Source of the DNA: Sphingobacterium mizutaii
GTDB lineage: Bacteria > Bacteroidota > Bacteroidia > Sphingobacteriales > Sphingobacteriaceae
DNA length: 64,000 bases
Assembly (NCBI RefSeq): GCF_900187125.1
Contig: NZ_LT906468.1
Location: 2,046,001 to 2,110,000 of the forward strand
Direction of reading: 5' to 3'
The stretch's first letter is position 1; each line of letters begins with the position of its first letter. The position numbers and the translations under genes were made by a program. Positions 11,029 through 17,948 of the stretch are shown one piece after another. A model generated the notes under the pieces. It did no database searches and had not been told where the DNA came from. It saw nothing but the letters and a program-made list of their open reading frames with translations.

Positions 11029-12762
11029 ATGAGTGTTTTTCAAATTAAAGAAAACCCTGAGGTTTTTGATGCCATAGTTGTGGGGTCAGGAGCTGGAGGC
11101 GGTATGGCAGGATATATTTTGGCAAATGCAGGGCTAAAGGTCCTCATGCTGGAAGCGGGTCCGTTTTTTGATCCTGCGAAGGATGCATTGCAAATGCGCT
11201 GGCCATGGGAGTCTCCACGACGAGGGGCAGGTGTCACAAGACCTTTTGGTGATTTTGATGCGGCTTATGGCGGTTGGCAATTAGATGGTGAACCTTATAG
11301 CAAAGTTGCCGGTACTGAATTTGAATGGTTCCGAGCAAGGATGCTTGGCGGTAGGACAAATCACTGGGGCCGTATTTCCCTCAGGATGGGACCGGATGAT
11401 TTCCAGCCTACAGATGGACTTACCGATGCTTGGCCGATTACTTATGATGAGGTGAAACCTTATTACGACCGTGTAGACCGTATGATCGGTATCTATGGTA
11501 CGGTTGAGGGCATCCATAATGAACCTGATGGGATCTTTATGAAACCACCAAAACCTAGATTAAATGAACTGTTTATCCATAAAGGCGCTAAAAAGGCAGG
11601 CGTACCTGTAATTCCGGGACGTGGTGCTGTTTTGACGGAAGCTTCTCCTGAGATCAAGGGTAGGGGAACTTGTTTCTACTGTGGACAATGTGGCCGTTCA
11701 TGTAAGGTATACGGAGATTTTTCCTCATCTTCTTGTTTGGTTATCCCTGCGATGAAAACCGGTAATTTGAAAGTGATCGATAATGCCATGGTCCGTGAGG
11801 TTCTGACCAATGACGAGGGATTGGCTATTGGGGTTTCTTATGTGAATACCACGGACATGCAGGAATATGCTGTAAAAGGTAAGAAGGTGATTTTAGGGGC
11901 GAGTGCCTGCGAAAGTGCCAGGTTGCTATTAAATTCAAAATCCAAAGCACATCCAGGTGGAATCGGAAACAGCAGTGGTCTAGTTGGAAAATATTTACAT
12001 GATTCTACAGGAGCTAGTTTAGGAGGCTTTATTCCTGAACTGTTGGATAGAAAACGATATAATGAAGATGGTACCGGAAGCGTACATATCTATTCGCCTT
12101 GGTGGGAGGACAACAAGAAATTGAATTTCCCGAGAGGTTACCATATTGAGTATGGTGGTGGATTGCACATGCCATCTTATGGCTTTATGAACTGGGTTCC
12201 TAACGTAAACGGGATGGTTCCCGGAGCAGATGGGGCTAAAAAGGATATGGGTGGCTATGGAGCTGGACTGAAAAATGATTACCGTCGTTTCTATGGTGCA
12301 AACGTAGGGATGGCAGGTCGTGGTACCGCTTTGGCCAGGAAAGACAATTATTGTGAGATCGATCCTACGAAGGTGGATAAGTTTGGTATCCCGGTATTGC
12401 GCTTCCACTATAAATGGGCCAACGAGGAAATTGCACAAGCTAAGCACATGCAAGATACCTTCCAATCTATTATGCATGAGATGGGGGCAATTATTACCTC
12501 CAATATCCCAGGTGCGGATACCCTTTATGGCTTAGAGGCTCCAGGAAAGATTATCCATGAAGGTGGTACCACCAGAATGGGGAATGATCCGAAGTCTTCG
12601 GTATTGAATAAATGGGGGCAAGCGCATGACTGCAAGAATGTGTATGTAGTGGATGCAGGTCCGTTCGTGCAACAGGGCGATAAAAACTTGACGTGGACCA
12701 TCTTGGCTTTGTCCATGCGTACAGCAGAATATATATTAGAAGAAAACAAAAAATTAGCATAA
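11029..12762 (+). CDS. GMC family FAD oxidoreductase (gluconate/glucose dehydrogenase-like large subunit)
   Basis: A 577-residue flavoprotein. The FAD-binding GxGxxG lies in VVGSGAGGGMAG (from residue 17), and the C-terminal GMC block with VVDAGPFVQQGDKNLTWTI and EGGTTRMG is present. A cysteine cluster C215-x2-C218-x2-C221-x3-C225 (TCFYCGQCGRSCK) sits where FAD-dependent glucose dehydrogenases hold a 3Fe-4S cluster. There is no signal peptide of its own. The next gene, 10 bp downstream, encodes a small subunit with a Tat signal, so export as a folded complex by hitch-hiking is likely. The substrate is probably a sugar, sugar acid or polyol; which one is not visible. Confidence 0.88.
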   Translation: MSVFQIKENPEVFDAIVVGSGAGGGMAGYILANAGLKVLMLEAGPFFDPAKDALQMRWPWESPRRGAGVTRPFGDFDAAYGGWQLDGEPYSKVAGTEFEWFRARMLGGRTNHWGRISLRMGPDDFQPTDGLTDAWPITYDEVKPYYDRVDRMIGIYGTVEGIHNEPDGIFMKPPKPRLNELFIHKGAKKAGVPVIPGRGAVLTEASPEIKGRGTCFYCGQCGRSCKVYGDFSSSSCLVIPAMKTGNLKVIDNAMVREVLTNDEGLAIGVSYVNTTDMQEYAVKGKKVILGASACESARLLLNSKSKAHPGGIGNSSGLVGKYLHDSTGASLGGFIPELLDRKRYNEDGTGSVHIYSPWWEDNKKLNFPRGYHIEYGGGLHMPSYGFMNWVPNVNGMVPGADGAKKDMGGYGAGLKNDYRRFYGANVGMAGRGTALARKDNYCEIDPTKVDKFGIPVLRFHYKWANEEIAQAKHMQDTFQSIMHEMGAIITSNIPGADTLYGLEAPGKIIHEGGTTRMGNDPKSSVLNKWGQAHDCKNVYVVDAGPFVQQGDKNLTWTILALSMRTAEYILEENKKLA

Positions 12763-12772
12763 CCCAAAAGCG

Positions 12773-13417
12773 ATGAACAGAAGAGATTCACTTAAAGCCT
12801 TAGGGCTACTTGCAGCAGGATCTGGCGTATTGGCAGCATCCTGTAAAGATGAAAAAAGCTCAGGGCAAGCCGGGAAAGCTGCCGCAGGCAGTTCTGAAAA
12901 ATTACCCGGGGTACAGGAATTTGAATATAAACGGACTGAAGCCTTAATGGCCGAGAAGTTCTTTACAGATCATGAATTAGCGACCATTACGGTGTTGGCA
13001 GATATCATTATCCCAAAAGACGATGTCTCTGGCAGTGCTTCAGAAGCTGGAGTACCGGCCTTTATCGAATTCATGTCCAAAGATATCCCAAGCTATCAGA
13101 CACCTTTACGTGGAGGCTTGAAATGGCTTGACGTTCAATGTCAAAAGACCTATGGAAATGCCTTTGTGAAATGTAAAAAAGATGAACAGATTGCCATGGT
13201 CGATGAGATTGCCTATCCGCAAAAAGCTAAGCCAGAGATGGCTCAGGGGGTAGCCTTCTTTTCCTTGATGCGGGACTTGACCTCAACTGGATTTTTTACC
13301 AGTGAAATGGGGGTAAAGGATATCGGATACGTTGGTAACAAGCCAGGTGTTTGGAATGGTGTGCCAGCTGATGTCTTGAAGCAATATGGTTTCGACCCAG
13401 AAAAGTTCTTTGGATAG
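12773..13417 (+). CDS. Gluconate 2-dehydrogenase subunit 3 family protein with Tat signal
   Basis: A 214-residue partner of the preceding GMC oxidoreductase. It starts MNRRDSLKALGLLAAGSGVL, a twin-arginine signal, then AASC, a possible lipoprotein cysteine. The mature part has the features of the subunit 3 family (DIIIPKDDVSGSASEAGVPAFIEF in the first half). The ATG follows the large-subunit stop by 10 bp, so the two are translated from one mRNA. Family role: small non-catalytic subunit needed for maturation and Tat export of the flavoprotein. A strong terminator follows. Confidence 0.9.
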   Translation: MNRRDSLKALGLLAAGSGVLAASCKDEKSSGQAGKAAAGSSEKLPGVQEFEYKRTEALMAEKFFTDHELATITVLADIIIPKDDVSGSASEAGVPAFIEFMSKDIPSYQTPLRGGLKWLDVQCQKTYGNAFVKCKKDEQIAMVDEIAYPQKAKPEMAQGVAFFSLMRDLTSTGFFTSEMGVKDIGYVGNKPGVWNGVPADVLKQYGFDPEKFFG

Positions 13418-13439
13418 AATCAAAAAACAGAAAATATAA

Positions 13440-13468
13440 GGGGAGCTGATTTTCAGCTCCCCTTTTTA
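13440..13468. terminator. Terminator between GMC operon and NUDIX gene
   Basis: GGGGAGCTGA pairs perfectly with TCAGCTCCCC across a 3-nt loop and is followed by five T. It lies between convergent genes. Confidence 0.92.
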
Positions 13469-13469
13469 T

Positions 13470-14057
13470 TTATTTTTTGATGGTCTCAACGATTTCCATG
13501 ATCAAAGGATAGGTGTTTTCCTTAACTTTTTTCAATTCAGAAGCCTTCAGCCATTCAGCCTGATCAATGTCTTCTTCCAGTTGTGGTGTCAGCTTAGGGA
13601 TTTTGTTAACTCCCATTTGGTACCATTTGGTTTGCTTCAATACGAATTTGTTTCGCATATAATAAGTATGGTAAGTTGTTGCCAGCTTTTTACCTATGTA
13701 ATCGACCTCGATTCCGCATTCTTCTTCAACTTCCCTGAGGGCGGCATCTTTCATTTTTTCACCTTCTTCCACTTTCCCTTTAGGCAGGTCCCATTTTCCA
13801 AGGCGATGGATAAATAGGTATTCGCCATTTCCATTTGTAACTAATCCACCGGCTGCTTTAACGATACGGGTTGTAGATAATATCTTTTTAAAAACTTTTC
13901 TGATATTAGGGTGTATGTATAGGTACACAGTTTTATCTGTGCTGTGGGCGGACTCGTTGAAAAGTTTTTCCAGATCAATGTCTTGTAAACCAATTGTTTG
14001 AACGTTTTCTTTAATATGAGGGGTAAAATCTGCCAAAATTAACAGAGATTGGTTCAT
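13470..14057 (-). CDS. NUDIX hydrolase with N-terminal extension
   Basis: A 195-residue protein. The Nudix box fits GX5EX7REVEEECGI (about residues 94-116, preceded by KWDLPKGKVEEGE). The ~70 residues before it (MNQSLLILADF and following) are not Nudix and have no clear family. I chose the ATG at 14057; a further in-frame ATG at 14081 would overlap the start of pyrE and put the start inside the pyrE promoter. Nudix enzymes split nucleoside diphosphate-linked substrates; the WDLPKGK context resembles (di)nucleotide polyphosphate/ADP-sugar type members. It is divergent from pyrE. Confidence 0.85.
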   Translation of the reverse strand: MNQSLLILADFTPHIKENVQTIGLQDIDLEKLFNESAHSTDKTVYLYIHPNIRKVFKKILSTTRIVKAAGGLVTNGNGEYLFIHRLGKWDLPKGKVEEGEKMKDAALREVEEECGIEVDYIGKKLATTYHTYYMRNKFVLKQTKWYQMGVNKIPKLTPQLEEDIDQAEWLKASELKKVKENTYPLIMEIVETIKK

Positions 14058-14067
14058 ATAAATTTTA

Positions 14068-14075
14068 TAAATTTG
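14068..14075 (+). promoter_or_regulatory. -7 promoter box for pyrE
   Basis: TAAATTTG ends 4 nt before the pyrE ATG, so the transcript should be leaderless or nearly so. It lies in the short divergent gap to the NUDIX gene. Confidence 0.6.
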
Positions 14076-14079
14076 TGCC

Positions 14080-14727
14080 ATGAATTATTTAAATGAGGTT
14101 GAACAAAAAGTTGCTGAATCCTTATTGCAAATTAAAGCAATAAAATTACAACCTAAAAACCCTTTTACTTGGGCGTCTGGATGGAAGTCACCAATTTATT
14201 GTGATAATCGTGTTGCGTTATCGCATCCAGCTATCCGTACTTACATTCGTCAAAAGTTGTCACAATTGATCCAAGAGGAGTTTGGTTCGGTTGATATGAT
14301 ATCGGGAGTAGCGACAGCAGGGATCCCTCAGGGCGTATTGGTAGCACAAGATTTAGGTTTGCCTTTTTCTTATGTTCGCAGCAGTGCTAAGGATCATGGT
14401 CGTCAGAACCTGATTGAGGGTGAAGTAATCTCAGGTCAGCGTGTTGTTGTCATTGAGGATTTGGTATCTACCGGAAAAAGCAGTTTACAGGCCGTGAAAG
14501 CATTGCGCGAGGCAGGTTGTAATGTTGTGGGATTAGTATCGATCTTTACCTACGGTTTAGAAGTTGCACGCAAGAACTTTGAAGAAGCAAAATGTACTTT
14601 CCACAGTTTGTGTAACTACGATGCCCTAATTCATGTTGCCGCTTCTAATAGCTATATCTTAGAATCGGATATCGAACTTTTGGAGAAATGGAAAATTGAT
14701 CCAGCAAACTGGAACCCAGAATCATAA
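14080..14727 (+). CDS. pyrE: Orotate phosphoribosyltransferase
   Basis: A 215-residue cytosolic enzyme that joins orotate and PRPP to form OMP, the fifth step of UMP synthesis. The PRPP-binding motif VVVIEDLVSTGKSS is at residues 122-135, and the orotate-side block SGVATAGIP is at about 75-83. Length is normal for the family. The next gene (SRPBCC) starts 4 bp after the stop, so the two form an operon. No other pyrimidine gene is near. Confidence 0.96.
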   Translation: MNYLNEVEQKVAESLLQIKAIKLQPKNPFTWASGWKSPIYCDNRVALSHPAIRTYIRQKLSQLIQEEFGSVDMISGVATAGIPQGVLVAQDLGLPFSYVRSSAKDHGRQNLIEGEVISGQRVVVIEDLVSTGKSSLQAVKALREAGCNVVGLVSIFTYGLEVARKNFEEAKCTFHSLCNYDALIHVAASNSYILESDIELLEKWKIDPANWNPES

Positions 14728-14730
14728 ACT

Positions 14731-15129
14731 ATGACTATTATTCAAAACACTGTAGAAATCAATAAACCCGTTGCAGAGGTTTATAATTTTCTTTCGGATA
14801 TGAACAATCACGAGCAGTTGATGCCAGAAAACATTGTTAACTGGAGCTCAACAGCCGATGAGGCAAGATTTACCATCAAGAATATGGCTAAATTGTCCCT
14901 TCGTATCAGTGAAAGATTAGAAAACAAAGAGTTGGTAAGTGTACCTATCGAGGAAGCACCTTTTCCATTGACTTTACGTTGGAAGTTGGAACCTTCATCT
15001 GATAATAGCACCAGTGCTACCTTTGTTATAGAAGCAGGTTTGAATATGATGATGAAAATGATGGCTTCTGGTCCTTTACAGAAGTTGGTGGATTTTCAGG
15101 TTGATAAATTGAAATCAGTATTGGGATAG
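14731..15129 (+). CDS. SRPBCC (START-like) family protein
   Basis: A 132-residue soluble protein with the START/Bet v1 helix-grip pattern: MTIIQNTVEINKPVAEVYNF at the N terminus, a beta-rich middle and a long C-terminal helix with MMKMMASGPLQKLVDFQVDK. The family binds hydrophobic ligands or acts as a polyketide cyclase/CoxG-like protein. No ligand can be assigned. It is cotranscribed with pyrE. Confidence 0.82.
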   Translation: MTIIQNTVEINKPVAEVYNFLSDMNNHEQLMPENIVNWSSTADEARFTIKNMAKLSLRISERLENKELVSVPIEEAPFPLTLRWKLEPSSDNSTSATFVIEAGLNMMMKMMASGPLQKLVDFQVDKLKSVLG

Positions 15130-15156
15130 AAATGTCCTGAAGATATGGAATAGGGA

Positions 15157-15182
15157 AGAGCAATGAGAATTGCTCTTTTTTT
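15157..15182 (+). terminator. Rho-independent terminator of pyrE operon
   Basis: AGAGCAAT (15157-15164) pairs with ATTGCTCT (15169-15176) and is followed by seven T. Confidence 0.9.
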
Positions 15183-15491
15183 GTGGATGTTTTTGAACCA
15201 GGATGGAAGGGATTCGGAGTTCGACTCCGCTCACCCACCGGATGGACCAAGATTTTGGCATAAACGTGGCTTCATGGACTATATTTGACTATATTACGGT
15301 AGGGGCGTATCGAATACGCCCGCTGAAATTTGAACCAGGATTGATGGGATGAGAGGATGGGCCAAGATCAATAAATAGTTTATCGACAGGTTGGAAGGTC
15401 TAATTGTATAAGCCCGCTTTATGATTTTGTTTGTATTGGCGTACAGGTCCTCCATCTTCGATGGGGATGACAGCAGGTATTTGGACATTTG

Positions 15492-15571
15492 CGTACAGAT
15501 TCTTCACTTTTCGTTCAGAATTGGAAATGCGCTAAAGAGCGATTCTGAACAATTCGTGAAGAATCTGTACG
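15492..15571. repeat. Inverted repeat (CGTACAGATTCTTCAC)
   Basis: CGTACAGATTCTTCAC at 15492-15507 pairs exactly with 15556-15571, and the inner TTCAGAAT (15514-15521) pairs with 15542-15549. The motif recurs singly at about 25145-25160 and, reversed, at about 59863-59879. Confidence 0.8.
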
Positions 15572-15604
15572 GTTTCTACTATCACATGTGCTGTCATTCT
15601 TTAC

Positions 15605-15915
15605 CGAAGGTAAAGGACCTGTACGCCAATACTGTTCTTAATAAATCTAGTTGAACCTTTGCATGGTTCCAAGATTCTTCCTTCGTCAGAATGACGCGCT
15701 GCAAGAGAAAGCGAAGGTAAAGGACCTGTACGCCAATACTGTTCTTAATAAATCTAGTTGAACCTTTGCATGGTTCCAAGATTCTTCCTTCGTCAGAATG
15801 ACGCGCTGCAAGAGAAAGCGAAGGTAAAGGACCTGTACGCCAATGCTGTTCTTAATAAATCCAGTTGAATGTTTGTAAAGTTCCGAGATCCTTCCTGCGT
15901 CAGGATGACACGTTT
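15605..15915. repeat. Tandem repeat, 107-bp unit, two identical copies plus one diverged
   Basis: Units begin at CGAAGGTAAAGGACCTGTAC at 15605, 15712 and 15819. The first two are identical as far as I can read; the third diverges after about 30 bases and ends near 15915. There are no spacers, so this is not a CRISPR array. Confidence 0.92.
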
Positions 15916-16039
15916 GTTAAATCTGTGTTTCTAGGTATTCGACCTATATTTCCTCTTCAGAAGAATATTTTTTATCCGCCATACATCCCCAGCGGGGATG
16001 AATTATTTTAGCATGGATGGTAAACAATATAGGGTTAAT

Positions 16040-16077
16040 GCAAAAACGATGTTCGATTAATCGAACATCGTTTTTGC
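16040..16077. repeat. Perfect 38-bp palindrome inside repeat block A
   Basis: GCAAAAACGATGTTCGATT followed by its exact reverse complement. Smaller hairpins flank it: ATCCCCAGCGGGGAT at about 15985 and GAACCCCAAATGGGGTTC at about 16119. The same arrangement recurs inverted around 24873. Confidence 0.95.
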
Positions 16078-16462
16078 GCTACCTCCAGGCTAACGTGCCA
16101 TGCCAGCTAAAATAATGGAACCCCAAATGGGGTTCTATATTTAAAAAAAACAAAAGATTTGATAGATTTTCATTGCCAACATCCTGTCATCACCTTCCAA
16201 TAAATTTAGCTCAAATTTTTACTTCTCAGGGTGACAGTGTGGGATTAACTGCAGGTACAGAGACTGTACGCCAATGCAATACAACTATTTATTCAAAATA
16301 TGAAGCGGGCGAATGCGATTCGCCCCTACGGGATTGTGGACAAATATAGTCTAGGAAGCCATATTCATACCATGATCTTGGTCCATCCTCCCATCCCTTC
16401 CATCCTGGTTCAAATTCTCCAAAATAATACCTCAATTTTATTATTATGATAGAATCTTTCCT

Positions 16463-16470
16463 TATCTTTG
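16463..16470 (+). promoter_or_regulatory. -7 promoter box for copper cassette
   Basis: TATCTTTG fits TAnnTTTG exactly and lies 31 bp before the first gene of the 16.5-22.3 kb cassette. No other strong box is seen before the later genes, so it may drive the whole group. Confidence 0.6.
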
Positions 16471-16501
16471 TGGCATATTTGCTAAAGACAATAACCCAGA
16501 T

Positions 16502-16870
16502 TTGAAACTCTTCTTTACATATATCCTTTTAGTGAGCTTGACACTGCAATCTTTTTATCGCAGTATCTTGACTATGGAGTATGAGATTCATCTTCCGGAT
16601 TACATTGCCAACTGTATCAACAAGAGCCGCCCGGACTTACACTGTAATGGTCAGTGTGTATTGATGCAGAAGATCAGAGACAAAGAGAAAAAAGAGTCCA
16701 AAAAGAATTTCGTGGTTTATGAATATAGTTCTCACTATGTCCATAAAGAATTCAGTACATTGATCAAACCTATTACTGTAGAGGAGCCTGTTGAAAAACC
16801 GCTTCCGATCTATATTTCTGAATATAGATTCGAATTCAGTAATCCACTATTCCGTCCTCCGATTGCTTAA
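16502..16870 (+). CDS. Small membrane-anchored CX9CX3C protein, paralogue 1
   Basis: A 122-residue protein. I accept the TTG start because the hydrophobic segment begins at once (KLFFTYILLVSLTLQSFY) and no upstream ATG exists. After the membrane segment comes C-INKSRPDLH-C-NGQ-C, a CX9CX3C motif, then a charged stretch. The gene at 19942 encodes a protein with the same plan and motif (C-ENKNKPELQ-C-HGL-C). I do not know a named family. Location at the head of a cassette with an OprC-like receptor and MbnP/MbnH-like genes suggests that the three cysteines bind copper or take part in thiol chemistry on the periplasmic face. That is inference. Confidence 0.75.
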   Translation: MKLFFTYILLVSLTLQSFYRSILTMEYEIHLPDYIANCINKSRPDLHCNGQCVLMQKIRDKEKKESKKNFVVYEYSSHYVHKEFSTLIKPITVEEPVEKPLPIYISEYRFEFSNPLFRPPIA

Positions 16871-17019
16871 TCCCTTGCAGTAGGATACCCCTTATTTGAG
16901 TTTTATGGATTAATTGACGTCCAAGCGATTTTTTCGTTTGTTGGTCTATATGCGATAGCTTAACTCCATCCTCCTTACTGCCCTTCATTACATTTTAAAC
17001 AGCAATACCTTTTTACATA

Positions 17020-17943
17020 ATGCAGAAAATAATATTAATTATTTCGCTGTGCCTATTATTCATATCCTGTACAAAAGAAAAAACAGATTATGAAGCCGAA
17101 ATCGGTACAGAACAACCTGGACAATTAGAGTTTAAGGAAGCCTATTCATTTGAAAAAAATGGCTTGAAAGTAAGTGTACAAGCTTTGAATGGGACTTTGA
17201 CCAAAGGCTACAATGAGCTGAGGTTAAAAGTTTACAATAAAGAGAACAATGCAGAGATTAATTCTGCAGCCTTAGGTTTCTTGCCCATTTTAAATGATGC
17301 TCAAGGCAATCAAGTTTCCTGTCCTCATCGCTATCAATTGGTTTATAATTCCGCAGAGAAGTTTTATGCTGCCTATGCCGTATTTACGGAGCTGAGCAGC
17401 AGTGAAAACAAATGGGATCTGTATTTAAGGTTAAAGGTTGGAAACCAGGAGGTACTGATCAAGGAGCCTATTATGGTAAAGGAGCAGACGAATAAAAACC
17501 TGAATATGGTTTCCTTTTTTGGGAATGATGATGAACAATACTTTATAGCCTTATTAGGTCCTAGAGCACCAAAAGTGGCTGAAAACAATTTGCAAGCGGG
17601 GATTTACAAGTATAATAAGCCTTCGACTCCTGCAAATGGAACGTTTCCGGATCCAAGCCAGTTCAATTATTCTGAGGTCAAAGGCTTTACGCTAAAATTA
17701 GATCCAAGGATGCCCGAACCTTCTATGGGTAACCATTCTTCGCCAAACAATAAGGATCTAGTTCAAGGAGATGATGGATTCTATCATGGGGTAGTGAACT
17801 ATACCATGACAGGAAACTGGACCTTGAATTTCATTTTCATGAACCAAAATGGAAAGATCCTTAAAGGAACCGAAGTGCCTAAAGATTTTACACCTGGGGT
17901 AGAGGGTAAAAAAAGTGAACTGTTCATTGATATTTTATTCTAG
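17020..17943 (+). CDS. Lipoprotein with YtkA/FixH-like domains
   Basis: A 307-residue lipoprotein with its lipobox Cys at residue 17 (LLFISC). Two related halves follow. The first has a YtkA-like strand set with CPHRYQ at 101-106. The second has DPRMPEPSMGNHSSPNNK (about 229-245), then GFYHGVVNYTMTGNWTLNFIF (about 253-273). Met231, Met236 and His239 could bind a soft metal. YtkA/FixH-like domains occur in proteins linked to copper and cytochrome oxidase. The domain call is by eye and moderate. Its stop lies 5 bp before the TonB receptor start, so the two are cotranscribed. Confidence 0.7.
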   Translation: MQKIILIISLCLLFISCTKEKTDYEAEIGTEQPGQLEFKEAYSFEKNGLKVSVQALNGTLTKGYNELRLKVYNKENNAEINSAALGFLPILNDAQGNQVSCPHRYQLVYNSAEKFYAAYAVFTELSSSENKWDLYLRLKVGNQEVLIKEPIMVKEQTNKNLNMVSFFGNDDEQYFIALLGPRAPKVAENNLQAGIYKYNKPSTPANGTFPDPSQFNYSEVKGFTLKLDPRMPEPSMGNHSSPNNKDLVQGDDGFYHGVVNYTMTGNWTLNFIFMNQNGKILKGTEVPKDFTPGVEGKKSELFIDILF

Positions 17944-17948
17944 AGTCT

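Larger units (their letters stand above)
15190..16415. repeat. Repeat block A: mosaic of dispersed repeats, no gene
   Basis: About 1.2 kb without a supportable gene. The ends are inverted relative to each other: TTTGAACCAGGATGGAAGGG with a following GGATGGACCAAGAT near 15194-15254, and the reverse complements near 16377-16412. Both ends then carry a GGGGCG hairpin (15302-15322; 16306-16325). Inside are a 16-bp inverted repeat at 15492-15571, a 107-bp tandem repeat, and a segment from about 15860 to 16415 that recurs inverted at 24510-25080. Short open frames here are formed by repeat sequence and show no protein-like features. Confidence 0.85.

Noticed and set aside
12019-12477. 152-codon open frame on the - strand inside the GMC gene
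   Set aside because: It lies fully antisense to a clear gene with strong family motifs; a composition shadow.
14058-14081. Longer start of the NUDIX gene at 14081
   Set aside because: It would overlap the pyrE start codon and the pyrE promoter; the ATG at 14057 is adequate.
15605-15915. Possible CRISPR array in the tandem repeats
   Set aside because: Units are 107 bp, directly joined with no variable spacers, and no cas gene is near.
15190-16415. Insertion sequence in repeat block A, given its inverted ends
   Set aside because: No transposase or any credible ORF; open frames of 60-80 codons are made of repeat motifs and differ between copies.
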